A stretch of 64,000 nucleotides of DNA from Breoghania sp. L-A4 (GCF_003432385.1 NZ_CP031841.1:4135549-4199548), one strand, 5' to 3'. Numbered from the stretch's first letter, positions 35,684-44,444 are shown. Program-made: numbers and translations. The notes: generated by a model not told the origin, from the letters alone.

Positions 35684-36670
35684 TTACATGGCCTTGTCGG
35701 TCACGACATGCGTCCAGGCGCCTTCCGGCTCCTTGGTGATGACGGGATCGGAGCCGCCCGAGAGCAGCGTCTGCACGGTGCGCTCGTAGTCGGCCGGATC
35801 CAGCGTGCCATCGGAGCCTTCGGTCAGCTTGTTGATTTCGCCGACCATGCGGATCTGATGCTTTTCGGTCTGGGCGCCGGTGGCGTCGTTCTCGAGCACG
35901 ATCTCGGCGGCCTCTTCGGGATGCGCGCGGCTGTATTCCCAGCCCTTCATGGACGCCTTCACGAAGCGGGCCATCTTGTCGACGAAGGCCTCATCCTTGA
36001 GGTTGTCCTCGAGAACATAGAGGCCGTCTTCCATGGTGGAGACGCCCTGCTCCTCGTACTTGAAGACCACCAGATCGTCCGGCGTCAGGCCGGCGTCGAT
36101 CACCTGCCAGTACTCGTTGTAGGTCATGGTCGAGACGCAATCGGCCTGCTTCTGGAGCAGCGGATCGACGTTGAAGCCCTGCTTGAGAACCGTCACGCCA
36201 TTCTCGCCGCCGTCGGTCGGGATGCCGAGCTTGCTCATCCAGGAGAGGAACGGATATTCGTTGCCGAAGAACCACACGCCCAGCGTCTTGCCGCGGAAAT
36301 CCTCCGGCTTGGTGATGCCGGTTTCCTTGCGGCAGGTCAGCATCATGCCGGACTTCTTGAACGGCTGGGCGATGTTGACCAGCGGCACACCCTTCTCGCG
36401 CGAGGCGAGCGCGGAGGGCATCCAGTCGATGATCACGTCGGCGCCGCCGCCCGCGATCACCTGCGGCGGAGCGATGTCCGGGCCGCCCGGCTTGATCTCG
36501 ACCTCGAGGCCTTCCTCTTCGTAAAAGCCCTTGTCCTTGGCCACGTAGTAGCCCGCGAACTGGCCCTGGGTCACCCATTTGAGCTGCAAGGTCACGGAAT
36601 CGGCGGCCTGCGCCATTCCCGTTCCCAGGCCGACGGCCACGGCCAATGCGGTCAGTACTGTCTTCTTCAT
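35684..36670 (-). CDS. ABC transporter substrate-binding protein of the pyrimidine locus (NMT1/ThiY-like)
   Basis: 328 residues behind GGGAGACGAGAT. The signal peptide ends at MAQA-A. The mature protein has VTLQLKWVTQGQFAGYYVAKDKGFYEEEGL, the signature of the NMT1/ThiY family that binds pyrimidine-like rings (for example thiamine precursors), followed by GGPDIAPPQVIAGGGADVIID. Cys in LTCRKETG and QADC may form a disulfide. As last gene of a four-gene importer (ATPase, two permeases, binding protein) inside a reductive pyrimidine catabolism locus, it most likely captures uracil, thymine or dihydropyrimidines. That assignment is inference from context. Confidence 0.85.
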   Translation of the reverse strand: MKKTVLTALAVAVGLGTGMAQAADSVTLQLKWVTQGQFAGYYVAKDKGFYEEEGLEVEIKPGGPDIAPPQVIAGGGADVIIDWMPSALASREKGVPLVNIAQPFKKSGMMLTCRKETGITKPEDFRGKTLGVWFFGNEYPFLSWMSKLGIPTDGGENGVTVLKQGFNVDPLLQKQADCVSTMTYNEYWQVIDAGLTPDDLVVFKYEEQGVSTMEDGLYVLEDNLKDEAFVDKMARFVKASMKGWEYSRAHPEEAAEIVLENDATGAQTEKHQIRMVGEINKLTEGSDGTLDPADYERTVQTLLSGGSDPVITKEPEGAWTHVVTDKAM

Positions 36671-36762
36671 ATCTCGTCTCCCGTTGGACCGGCCCGTCCG
36701 GGGTATGCTCCGATATATCCGCGCCGATCGTTTCTAGTTCCTCTGAAACAGCAAACCCGGCC

Positions 36763-37929
36763 TTATCCTCGAACCGATGGATGCCAAAACGTAATTGCCC
36801 TGCCGAGCAGTGTCACCATCCCGTAGAAAACCGAGCCGGCCAGAGCCGCCACGGCGATTTCCGCCCAGACCATGTCGATATTCATGCGTCCGACTTCGGT
36901 CGAGATGCGGAAGCCCATGCCGACGGTCGGCGTGCCGAAGAACTCGGCGACGATCGCGCCGATCAGCGCCAGCGTGGAATTGATTTTCAGCGCATTGAAG
37001 ATAAACGGCGTGGCCTGTGGCAAGCGCAATTTGAAAAGCGTCTGCCAGTAGCCGGCCGCGTAGGTGGTCATCAGGTCGCGCTGCATGCTTTCGCTCGCCG
37101 CCAGCCCCGTCACCGTGTTCACCAGCATGGGAAAGAACGTCATGATGACCACGACGGCGGCCTTGGACGGCCAGTCGAAACCGAACCACATCACCATGAT
37201 CGGCGCCACACCGATGATCGGCAGCGCGGAGACCAGATTGCCAACCGGCAGCAGCCCGCGCTTGAGGAACGGCACCCGGTCGACGAGGATGGCGACCACG
37301 AAGCCCGAGCCGCAGCCCAGCGCATAGCCGATCAGCACGGCCTGCAGAAACGTCTGCCGGAAATCCGCCCACAGGGTCGGCAGCGACGCGGCGAAGCGCG
37401 TGCCGATCATGCTCGGAGGCGGCAGCAGCACCTGGGGAATCGCGAACCCCACGGCGATGAGCTGCCACAGGATCAGCAGCCAGACGCCAAAGACCAGCGG
37501 AATGGCGATGTTCACGACCCGCTGCGCGTTGCGGTCGGTGAGCCGCCAGTTCGCCATCGCGTCCACGAAGGCCCAGGCCAGCAGCCAGCAGGCGACGACC
37601 AGCGCCCAGAAGCCGCCCGCCGCCTCGCCCGCGCGGCCCTCCAGCGCGCCGATCAGCAAAAAGGCGCCCGCGTGCGCCACGACGCCGATGGCGAGATCAA
37701 GGGTCATGCCGCCGAGCCAGGCGCTCTCACACCCTCTCCCATGGGGAGAGGTGAATTGGCCGACGACAATCAGCACCAGAATCGCCAGCGCCGGCGCGAA
37801 CAGGGCCGGCGCGGTCCAGATTCGGACAATCACACCATCGGCTTCAAACAACGGCAGGACGAGACTGGCAAGCGCGCAGAGCGCGGCCACAGCCAGCAGG
37901 ATCCGCCGCACGGAGAAAAGACCGCTCAT
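36763..37929 (-). CDS. ABC transporter permease of the pyrimidine locus, long form
   Basis: 388 residues, about 130 more than the usual permease because of an extra N-terminal part with three to four additional membrane segments (about 8-28, 38-58, 75-97 and 105-125). The canonical permease follows, with the coupling loop MQRDLMTTYAAGYWQTLFKLRLP. The linker after the second segment contains SPHGRG, which is encoded by an interspersed palindromic repeat (37732-37751) lying within the gene in frame. The start overlaps the stop of the other permease (ATGA), so the two are coupled and likely form a heterodimer. Confidence 0.85.
   Translation of the reverse strand: MSGLFSVRRILLAVAALCALASLVLPLFEADGVIVRIWTAPALFAPALAILVLIVVGQFTSPHGRGCESAWLGGMTLDLAIGVVAHAGAFLLIGALEGRAGEAAGGFWALVVACWLLAWAFVDAMANWRLTDRNAQRVVNIAIPLVFGVWLLILWQLIAVGFAIPQVLLPPPSMIGTRFAASLPTLWADFRQTFLQAVLIGYALGCGSGFVVAILVDRVPFLKRGLLPVGNLVSALPIIGVAPIMVMWFGFDWPSKAAVVVIMTFFPMLVNTVTGLAASESMQRDLMTTYAAGYWQTLFKLRLPQATPFIFNALKINSTLALIGAIVAEFFGTPTVGMGFRISTEVGRMNIDMVWAEIAVAALAGSVFYGMVTLLGRAITFWHPSVRG
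37732..37751. repeat. Palindromic repeat inside the permease gene
   Basis: A copy of the CTCTCCCATGGGGAGAGG palindrome that is otherwise intergenic in this window (38859-39006, 44592-44703). It is read in frame and contributes residues around SPHGRG to the permease linker. Confidence 0.7.
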
Positions 37930-38807
37930 CGCGCCATCCCCATCCGCTTAAGAACCATCGCGTTTACGAGCCCGACGATGCCGACGAGACTGCCGGCCAG
38001 CACCGCCGCCATGATCAGCGCCGACCAGATCTGCACCGTCTGGCCATAGTAAGACCCCGCCAGCAGCCGCGCGCCCAGTCCCGCGACCGCGCCCGTCGGC
38101 AGCTCGCCGATGATCGCGCCGACCAGCGAGGCGGCCACGGCCACCTTCATCGAGGTGAAGAGATAGGGCACCGCGTAGGGAAACCGCAGGCTCCAGAAGG
38201 TCTGGGATTTCGACGCATTGTAGGTGCGCATCAGATCGAGATGAATGGCCTCCGGCGATCTGAGGCCCGTCACCATGCCGACGGTGACGGGGAAGAACGA
38301 CAGATAGGTCGAGATGAAGGCCTTGGGCAGCAGGCCCGAGATACCCACCGCATTGAGCACCACGATGATCATCGGCGCGATCGCCAGGATCGGGATCGTC
38401 TGCGAGGAGATCACCCAGGGCATCAGCGACTTGTCGAGTACGCGCGAGTGGACGATCAGCACGGCGAGAAAGATCCCCAGCACCGTGCCCATCAGAAAGC
38501 CGAGCAGCGTCGAGGACAGCGTGACGCCCGCGTGATAGACGAGGCTGCGTTTCGAGGTGATCTTCTTCAGCACCGTGGTCTGATAGATTTCCGTCACCAC
38601 CTGATGCGGCGCGGGCAGCACCGGCCGATCCTGGTTCAGCGTGTCGGAAACGAGCCGGGTGACCGGCACGTCGGTCAGATCGCCGCGCAGATAAATGTCA
38701 CGCTGAAACGGCGTGTTGAGCATGATCGCCGCGCCATACCAGATCACGAAGATCGCGAGCACGACGACCAGCACGGGGCCGGTCTTGCCGGAGAAGAGGC
38801 GGGTCAT
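37926..38807 (-). CDS. ABC transporter permease of the pyrimidine locus
   Basis: 293 residues from ATG 38807 behind GGAGGG, the upstream in-frame extension being repeat sequence. An N-terminal membrane segment (about 10-32) is followed by an approximately 75-residue periplasmic stretch and the five-segment permease core with the coupling loop IHLDLMRTYNASKSQTFWSLRFP. It would pair with the long permease whose start it overlaps. The ATPase gene lies 547 bases upstream, across a repeat-filled gap. Confidence 0.87.
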   Translation of the reverse strand: MTRLFSGKTGPVLVVVLAIFVIWYGAAIMLNTPFQRDIYLRGDLTDVPVTRLVSDTLNQDRPVLPAPHQVVTEIYQTTVLKKITSKRSLVYHAGVTLSSTLLGFLMGTVLGIFLAVLIVHSRVLDKSLMPWVISSQTIPILAIAPMIIVVLNAVGISGLLPKAFISTYLSFFPVTVGMVTGLRSPEAIHLDLMRTYNASKSQTFWSLRFPYAVPYLFTSMKVAVAASLVGAIIGELPTGAVAGLGARLLAGSYYGQTVQIWSALIMAAVLAGSLVGIVGLVNAMVLKRMGMAR

Positions 38808-38858
38808 GTGGCTGCCCTCCGACGATCCGGTGCCGAGGCGATGCAAGCGTCGGATCGC

Positions 38859-39006
38859 CCCCTCTCCCATGGGGAGAGGGCTGGGGTGAGGGGTTGAAGG
38901 GTCCCGGGGATACGGAGACCCAGTATCCCCTCACCCGGACCGGAGCCTGTCCTTGGGCTGGCCGAAGGCCAGACCCGAGGGGCGCGACCTCTCCCCATGG
39001 GAGAGG
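38859..39006. repeat. Composite palindromic repeat element
   Basis: Two copies of the CCTCTCCCATGGGGAGAGG-type palindrome at 38860-38880 and 38988-39006 in inverted order, with GGGGTGAGGGG near the left copy and CCCCTCACCCGG in the middle, so the whole element can fold back on itself. The same composite occurs at 44592-44703. Confidence 0.7.
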
Positions 39007-39050
39007 TGATTGGAGTCCTCCGCAAGATACCGGACCCCACCATCCACTCG

Positions 39051-39249
39051 ATGTCATCCCGGCCTCCGAGCCGGGATCCATTGCGCTCTCCACGCGGGAA
39101 GGCAATGACCCGGCGTGTCGCAGACACGCACCTTCGGCCCCGATCTTGCGACGCGTCTGCGGGCCGAATGTGCGCGCCGCCGCGCGCCGGAGTGGGGTCA
39201 TCGGATGTAGAGACGGCAATGGATCCCGGCTCGGAGGCCGGGATGACAT
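39051..39249. repeat. Inverted pair of 34-bp repeats
   Basis: A 34-bp unit beginning ATGTCATCCCGGCCTCCGAG at 39051-39084 returns as an exact reverse complement at 39216-39249. Partly matching sequence continues inward, showing two copies of one longer interspersed repeat in opposite orientation. With the element at 38859 it fills the gap between the importer's ATPase and permease genes. Confidence 0.75.
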
Positions 39250-39353
39250 TGAAGGGTTGGACGCGCCCGGTCCCGGTTCTGCGCAGCATCACTGACGTGC
39301 TGCAGCGCGCCCGGGATGACACCGCAGCATGACGGATCGTCGGCCTGCGTTCC

Positions 39354-40220
39354 TCAATCCTCATAGCTGTGCCCCGCACGCAGGCCTTCGCGCACCCGGT
39401 GCGCGATTTCGAGGAATTCCGGGGTCTCGCGAATGTCGAGATCGCGTATCCTGGGCAGCGTGCTGTCGATAACGTCATGGATGCGGCCCGGGCGGGGCGA
39501 CATGACGACGATCTTGGTCGACAGAAAAACCGCTTCCGGGATCGAGTGGGTGACGAAGACGACCGTCTTGTCGGTCTTGGCCCAGAGTTTCAGAAGCTGT
39601 TCGTTGAGATGATCGCGGACGATCTCGTCGAGCGCGCCGAAGGGCTCGTCCATCAAGAGCAGATCGGGATCGAACGACAGGGCGCGGGCGATCGAGGCGC
39701 GCTGCTGCATGCCGCCCGACAGCTGCCATGGGAATTTTCGCTCGAACCCTGTGAGGTTCACCAGATCGAGATTCTTGGCGATCCGCTCCGCGCGCTCCGC
39801 CTTGGAGAACCCCATGATCTCCAGCGGCATGCCGACGTTGCCGGCGATCGTCCGCCACGGATACAACGCGGCCGCCTGAAACACATAGCCGTAGGCGCGC
39901 CGCAGCCGCGCCTCTTCCGGCGTCATGCCGTTGACCGAAATCGATCCGCCCGTGGGTTTCTCCAGATCCGCGATGACGCGCAGCAGCGTGGTTTTGCCGC
40001 AGCCCGACGGCCCGATGAAAGAGACGAACTCGCCGCGTTCCACCTCGAGATCGATGTTCGACAGCGCATGGACCGGGCCGTCGCCGGTCTCAAACGTCAG
40101 CGACAGATCGTCGATGCCGATGACGGAGCGCTCCGGATGCCCATCGCTTGACTTTGTCTTCGGCACGGCCTCACCTTTTTGTGCTTTATAGCTTTGTTTT
40201 TGCGGAGTGAGAGCGGTCAT
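39354..40220 (-). CDS. ABC transporter ATP-binding protein of the pyrimidine locus
   Basis: 288 residues from ATG 40220, with GGAGAGGATC upstream. Walker A GPSGCGKTTLL, Q-loop VFQAAALYPWR, signature LSGGMQQRASIARAL, Walker B LLLMDEPFGALD and switch VTHSIPEA are complete. It is the first gene of the importer on the minus strand and is divergent from a small cupin gene 45 bases away. The promoter for both must lie in or close to that short gap. Confidence 0.9.
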   Translation of the reverse strand: MTALTPQKQSYKAQKGEAVPKTKSSDGHPERSVIGIDDLSLTFETGDGPVHALSNIDLEVERGEFVSFIGPSGCGKTTLLRVIADLEKPTGGSISVNGMTPEEARLRRAYGYVFQAAALYPWRTIAGNVGMPLEIMGFSKAERAERIAKNLDLVNLTGFERKFPWQLSGGMQQRASIARALSFDPDLLLMDEPFGALDEIVRDHLNEQLLKLWAKTDKTVVFVTHSIPEAVFLSTKIVVMSPRPGRIHDVIDSTLPRIRDLDIRETPEFLEIAHRVREGLRAGHSYED

Positions 40221-40265
40221 GTCCGATCCTCTCCCGATATCGGATAGCAAGGGAGTGCCTGCCTC

Positions 40266-40679
40266 ATGTCAACATCTCGCCGCCCCGAATGCCGGGTCCT
40301 GCGCCCGGAAGGCACCTATGCCGGCAAGCAGGGCTTCGACTACTTCGAAGGCATTGCGCGACAGACCGTCGGCTCGTCCGGACTCTGCATGCACCTTCTG
40401 GAAATCCCGCCCGGCGGGCGGGCGAAGGCGCACAAGCATGACAGCCACGAGACCGCGATCTACGTGCTGGAAGGCGAAGCGGTGATGTGGCACGGCGAAC
40501 GCCTCGAGAACATGATGCATACGAAAGCCGGCGATCTTGTCTACATACCGGCGAACGTGCCGCATCTGCCGGTCAACCTGTCCGACAAGCCGGTGCGCGC
40601 GATCATCGCCCGCACCGACCCCAACGAGCAGGAAAGCGTCACGCTGCTGCCCGAACTGGAGAGCTGCGTGCCCCGCTAA
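40266..40679 (+). CDS. Cupin domain protein (137 residues)
   Basis: A single-domain cupin. Motif 1 is HKHDSHETAIYVLEGEAVMWHG and motif 2 is GDLVYIPANVPHLPVN, with the His and Glu metal ligands present. Cupins of this size can be isomerases, dioxygenases or ligand-binding proteins. Its divergent position next to the importer ATPase and convergent with dihydropyrimidinase puts it in the pyrimidine locus, but its reaction is unknown. Confidence 0.82.
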   Translation: MSTSRRPECRVLRPEGTYAGKQGFDYFEGIARQTVGSSGLCMHLLEIPPGGRAKAHKHDSHETAIYVLEGEAVMWHGERLENMMHTKAGDLVYIPANVPHLPVNLSDKPVRAIIARTDPNEQESVTLLPELESCVPR

Positions 40680-40732
40680 GCCGTATCGCCGCCTGACTCT
40701 GCCGGTCCGCTCCACGTCCATCCGCCGCGGCC

Positions 40733-42187
40733 CTACACGCCGCTCGCCGGAATGCCCGAGCGCTCCACCTTGCGCGGGGCGGTGATTTCCTTCCACTGCG
40801 ACAGCGCGGTGTTGACGGCGGTGAAGGGTTTTCTCGCAACAAACTCGCCGTGGCCTTCGCGGGTCCTGATCGCGCCGTCCTCAATCGCGACGTAGCCGCG
40901 CGTCAGCGTGTAGCGCGGCAGGCCCTTGACCTTCTTGCCCTCGAAGACGTTGTAGTCGATGGCCGACTGCTGCGAGGCGGCGGTGATCGTCTTTTCCTTT
41001 GCCGGGTCCCAGACGACGAGATCGGCGTCGGCGCCGACCAGCACCGCGCCCTTCTTCGGATAGACGTTCAGGATCTTGGCGATGTTGGTCGAGGTGACGG
41101 CGACGAACTCGTTCATGGTGATCCGACCCGTGGCGACGCCGTAGGTCCACAGCATCGGCATGCGGTCCTCGAGCCCGCCGGTGCCATTCGGGATTTTCGT
41201 GAAATCGCCGACGCCATAGCGCTTCTGCTCGGTGGTGAAGGCGCAGTGATCGGTCGCCACCACCTGCAGCGTGCCGGCGGCAAGCCCCGCCCACAGGCTG
41301 TCCTGGTGCTTCTTGTCCCGGAACGGCGGCGACATGACGCGCCGCGCCGCGTGGTCCCAGTCGCCGTTCTGGTATTCGCTCTCATCGAGTGTGAGATGCT
41401 GGATCAGCGGCTCGCCGTAGCAGCGGATGCCGTTCTGCTTGGCGCGCCTGATCGCCTCGTGCGACTGCTCGCAACTGGTGTGCACGATATAGACCGGCAC
41501 GCCGGCCATGTCGGCGATCATGATGGCGCGGTTGGTCGCCTCGCCTTCCACTTCCGCGGGCCGCGAATAGGCGTGCGCCTCGGGCCCGGTGTTGCCCTCG
41601 GCCATGAGTTTCGCCTGAAGCTGCGCGACGACATCGCCGTTTTCCGCGTGCACCAGCGGCAGCGCGCCAAGTTCCGCGCAACGGGAGAACGATGCGTACA
41701 TCTCGTCATCGTCGACCATCAGCGCGCCCTTGTAGGCCATGAAGTGCTTGAAGGTGTTGATGCCCTTCTCGCGCACCACCGTTTCCATCTCGTCGAACAC
41801 CTGCTTGCCCCACCAGGTGATCGCCATGTGGAAGGAATAGTCGCATGACGCCATCGTCGACTTGTTGTCCCACATCTGCAGGGCTTCCAGCAGCGACTGG
41901 TCGGGGGCGGGCAGCGCAAAATCGACCACCATGGTGGTGCCGCCGGACAGCGCCGCGCGGGTGCCGCTTTCGAAATTGTCGGACGAATAGGTGCCCATGA
42001 AGGGCATTTCCAGATGGGTGTGCGGATCGATGCCGCCGGGCATGACATAGCAGCCGGTGGCGTCCAGCACCTCGTCGCCGGAAAGATTCGGCCCGATCTC
42101 AATGATCTTGCCGCCCTCGATCTTCACATCCGCCTCATAGGTCAGATCCGCGGTGACGACCGTGCCGCCCTTGATGACTGTTGCCAT
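40733..42187 (-). CDS. hydA: Dihydropyrimidinase / D-hydantoinase
   Basis: 484 residues from ATG 42187 behind AGGGGAACAGAC. The cyclic amidohydrolase metal site is complete: DPHTH (His56 and His58), the carbamylated lysine in TFKHFMAYKG (Lys147), PLVHAENGD, VHTSC and ATDHCAF. It opens the ring of 5,6-dihydrouracil or dihydrothymine to N-carbamoyl-beta-alanine or its methyl analogue. Product and substrate link it to the dehydrogenase at 54008-56686 and the amidohydrolase at 42893, and the same step can process hydantoins. Confidence 0.93.
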   Translation of the reverse strand: MATVIKGGTVVTADLTYEADVKIEGGKIIEIGPNLSGDEVLDATGCYVMPGGIDPHTHLEMPFMGTYSSDNFESGTRAALSGGTTMVVDFALPAPDQSLLEALQMWDNKSTMASCDYSFHMAITWWGKQVFDEMETVVREKGINTFKHFMAYKGALMVDDDEMYASFSRCAELGALPLVHAENGDVVAQLQAKLMAEGNTGPEAHAYSRPAEVEGEATNRAIMIADMAGVPVYIVHTSCEQSHEAIRRAKQNGIRCYGEPLIQHLTLDESEYQNGDWDHAARRVMSPPFRDKKHQDSLWAGLAAGTLQVVATDHCAFTTEQKRYGVGDFTKIPNGTGGLEDRMPMLWTYGVATGRITMNEFVAVTSTNIAKILNVYPKKGAVLVGADADLVVWDPAKEKTITAASQQSAIDYNVFEGKKVKGLPRYTLTRGYVAIEDGAIRTREGHGEFVARKPFTAVNTALSQWKEITAPRKVERSGIPASGV

Positions 42188-42265
42188 GTCTGTTCCCCTT
42201 TGTTTGCGTCGGCACATCCCTTGTCGGATGCGTCGTAATCCTTGCTCGGAGCCGTCCCGTCACAC

Positions 42266-42385
42266 CGTGTCATCCCCGCAAAGGCGGGGATCCAGTAACC
42301 ACCAGTCTTTCGACCTTCGCACCGCCGGCGACGCCACGGGGTACTGGGTTCCCGACCCGGGCTACGCCCTCTCGGGAATGACACC
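42266..42385. repeat. Inverted interspersed repeats upstream of dihydropyrimidinase
   Basis: GTGTCATCCCCGC (42267 on) and GGGAATGACACC (42373-42384) form an inverted pair around a GC-rich core containing TACTGGGTTCCCG; the same family is interrupted by the IS element at 44960-46113. Confidence 0.6.
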
Positions 42386-42412
42386 GTGCGGGCGGCAAGC
42401 GTGTGCCAATCG

Positions 42413-42465
42413 CTTCGCGATCTCCGCCGTCTCGACCATCGCGTGAAAAAGGCGCGTCGGCGCCG
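42413..42465 (-). pseudogene. Remnant resembling the 3' end of the amidohydrolase gene
   Basis: The stretch around 42419-42435 (GATCTCCGCCGTCTCGAC) repeats the 3' end of the amidohydrolase gene at 42901-42918, and similarity continues to about 42465. Allowing one frame change, the minus strand reads FHAMVETAEI, compared with LFHAVVETAEIVE at the real end. Only about 15 codons are left, bounded by repeats on both sides. Confidence 0.45.
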
Positions 42466-42486
42466 GGCCTGGCACGCCTCGCCCCC

Positions 42487-42578
42487 GTCATTGCCCGGCG
42501 CAGTCCGGGCAATCCAATGCCGGCGGCAGCAGACGCGGAGAGCGCGAATGGATCACCCGGACGAAGCCGGGTGATGAC
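42487..42578. repeat. Palindromic repeat pair
   Basis: Two hairpin units, GTCATTGCCCGG...CCGGGCAAT and ATCACCCGG...CCGGGTGATGAC, face each other; both end in GTCAT/ATGAC like other repeats in this locus. Confidence 0.6.
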
Positions 42579-42624
42579 GGCGGAATGTGTAGTGAAATCG
42601 GAACAGACCGAAGCCCCTACCCGC

Positions 42625-42852
42625 TTACGCGTCGAGCAGGTCAAGCCGCTTTTCGATGCGGCCGACGCGCTCGTCCAGCCGGTCGAGGCGGGTGGAGAGG
42701 CTGGCGTAGGCCGCATTGAGCCCGCCGACCTGCGTTTCAACGTGCCCCAGCCGTTCCTTGGTCTCCATATGAAATTGCGTGTGCAGGGAGAGCGTGTCCT
42801 GCATCCGCTTGAGCGTCTCGTAAATGAGCTCATTGGTGACCGTGTCGGACAT
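42625..42852 (-). CDS. Small coiled-coil protein
   Basis: 75 residues from ATG 42852, with GGAAGGATTGGGCC upstream. After SDTVTNELIYETLKRMQDTL, the rest forms heptads (THTQ-like, then AAYASLSTRLDRLDERVGRIEKRLDLLDA) and is predicted to be one or two long helices. Proteins of this type (NELIYE..LK.MQ) are scattered in alphaproteobacteria with no known role. It sits between the amidohydrolase and its 3'-end remnant, as if inserted there. Confidence 0.7.
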   Translation of the reverse strand: MSDTVTNELIYETLKRMQDTLSLHTQFHMETKERLGHVETQVGGLNAAYASLSTRLDRLDERVGRIEKRLDLLDA

Positions 42853-42892
42853 GGCCCAATCCTTCCGTAACGTGAATATACGGAAGGCCTGC

Positions 42893-44149
42893 TCACTCCA
42901 CAATCTCCGCCGTCTCGACGACCGCGTGGAACAGCACATCGGCGCCGGCGCGGGCCCAATCGAGGGAAATCTCTTCCGCCTCGTTGTGGCTCAGCCCGTC
43001 GACGCAGGGGCACATGACCATGGCGGTCGGCGCCACGCGGTTGATCCAGCAGGCGTCGTGCCCGGCGCCGGAGATGATGTCGCGGTGCGAGTAGCCCAGC
43101 CGTTCGGCGGCGTTGCGGATCGCGGTGACGCAGGTCTCATCAAACGTGACCGGGTCGAAGCCGCCGACCGTCTCCATCTCCAGCCCCAGGCCCATGTCGT
43201 TGCAAATTTTCTTCGCGCCCGCATCGAGCTGCTGTTCCATGGCCTTGATGGTGGCGAGGTCGGGCGAACGGAAATCCACGGTGAACACGGCCTTACCGGG
43301 GATCACGTTGCGCGAATTGGGGTAGATGTCGATGTGGCCGGCGGCGCCCACCGCGTCAGGCTTGTGCGCCCAGGCGATCTCATCGACGAGTTCCAGAATC
43401 CGCGCCATGCCGAGACCGGCGTTCTTGCGCATCGGCATCGGCGTGGAGCCGGTGTGGCTTTCCTTGCCGGTCACGGTCACCTGCGTCCAGGACAGCCCCT
43501 GGCCGTGGGTGACGACGCCGATGTCCTTGCCCTCGGCCTCCAGGATCGGTCCCTGCTCGATGTGCAGCTCGAAGAAGGCCTTCATCTTGTCCTTGCGCGA
43601 TCCCACCGGCTCGTCGCCCTTCCAGCCGATGCGTTCAAGCTCGTCGCCGAACTTGAGCCCCTTGGCATCCTCGCGGGCGTTGGCCCAGTCCTCCTCGTGC
43701 ACGCCGGCGAAGACGCCCGAGGCCAGCATGGCGGGGGCGTAGCGGGTGCCCTCCTCGTTGGTCCAGTTGGTGACCACGATGGGATGTTTCGTCTTGATGC
43801 CGAGATCGTTGAGCGTGCGCACGATTTCCAGCCCCGCAAGCACGCCGAGCACGCCGTCGTATTTGCCGCCCGTGGGCTGGGTGTCGAGATGCGAACCGAC
43901 GTAGACTGCGGGAAGGTCCGGCTCGGTTCCCGGCCGCGTCATGAACATGGTGCCCATGCTGTCGACGCCCATCGTGAGCCCCGCGTCCTCGCACCATTTC
44001 TGGAACAGTCTGCGGCCTTCCGCATCCTCGTCGGTCAGCGTCTGGCGGTTGTTGCCGCCAGCGATGCCCGGGCCGATCTTCGCCATCTGCATCAGGCTGT
44101 CCCACAGCCGCTCGCCGTTGATCTTGAGGTTCTCGCCCGGTGCCGGCAT
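42893..44149 (-). CDS. M20-family amidohydrolase, N-carbamoyl-beta-alanine amidohydrolase-type
   Basis: 418 residues, matching the allantoate / N-carbamoyl-L-amino acid / beta-ureidopropionase branch of M20. Metal-site stretches are GSHLDTQPTGGKYDGVLG, TNEEGTRYAP and FELHIEQGP, and the C-terminal GAGHDACWINRVAPTAMVMCPCVDGLSHNEAE holds the remaining ligands. In this locus the expected reaction is hydrolysis of N-carbamoyl-beta-alanine (or the 2-methyl form) to beta-amino acid, CO2 and NH3, following dihydropyrimidinase. Family relatives hydrolyse allantoate or L-carbamoyl amino acids, so specificity is inferred from context. Confidence 0.9.
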   Translation of the reverse strand: MPAPGENLKINGERLWDSLMQMAKIGPGIAGGNNRQTLTDEDAEGRRLFQKWCEDAGLTMGVDSMGTMFMTRPGTEPDLPAVYVGSHLDTQPTGGKYDGVLGVLAGLEIVRTLNDLGIKTKHPIVVTNWTNEEGTRYAPAMLASGVFAGVHEEDWANAREDAKGLKFGDELERIGWKGDEPVGSRKDKMKAFFELHIEQGPILEAEGKDIGVVTHGQGLSWTQVTVTGKESHTGSTPMPMRKNAGLGMARILELVDEIAWAHKPDAVGAAGHIDIYPNSRNVIPGKAVFTVDFRSPDLATIKAMEQQLDAGAKKICNDMGLGLEMETVGGFDPVTFDETCVTAIRNAAERLGYSHRDIISGAGHDACWINRVAPTAMVMCPCVDGLSHNEAEEISLDWARAGADVLFHAVVETAEIVE

Positions 44150-44159
44150 CGGCTCTCTC

Positions 44160-44444
44160 CTACTTCAATTCAACTTCGACGAAGGACATGACCGCGCCCC
44201 CGCCATTGACGACATTGTGCTCGACGCCCTCTTCGCGCCGGTAGCTGGTGCCCGAAGGAATGGTCACCATGCGGCTGCCGCCGCCGGGCTCCTCCAGCAG
44301 CATGTGGCAGTCGGTCAGCGTCGTGATGACATAGTCCATGGAGTGGGTGTGCCAGCCCGTCTCCGCGCCGGGCGCGAAATCAAACCGCGTCACCCGCACC
44401 CGCTCGTCATCGATCATCTGCGTCGCCGTCGCCTGTTCGCGCAT
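44160..44444 (-). CDS. Small cupin domain protein
   Basis: 94 residues from ATG 44444 behind CAGGAGACGGC. A minimal cupin: motif 1 around GWHTHSMDYVITTLTD and motif 2 near VTIPSGTSYRREEGVEHNVVN. It lies 11 bases upstream of the amidohydrolase on the same strand and is probably co-transcribed. It could be a sensor or an accessory enzyme; its 5' end is duplicated at 44797-44822. Confidence 0.78.
   Translation of the reverse strand: MREQATATQMIDDERVRVTRFDFAPGAETGWHTHSMDYVITTLTDCHMLLEEPGGGSRMVTIPSGTSYRREEGVEHNVVNGGGAVMSFVEVELK

Noticed and set aside
42270-43013. 247-codon minus-strand frame across the amidohydrolase end
   Set aside because: Arg/Ser-rich shadow of repeats and of the small coiled-coil gene; no domain.
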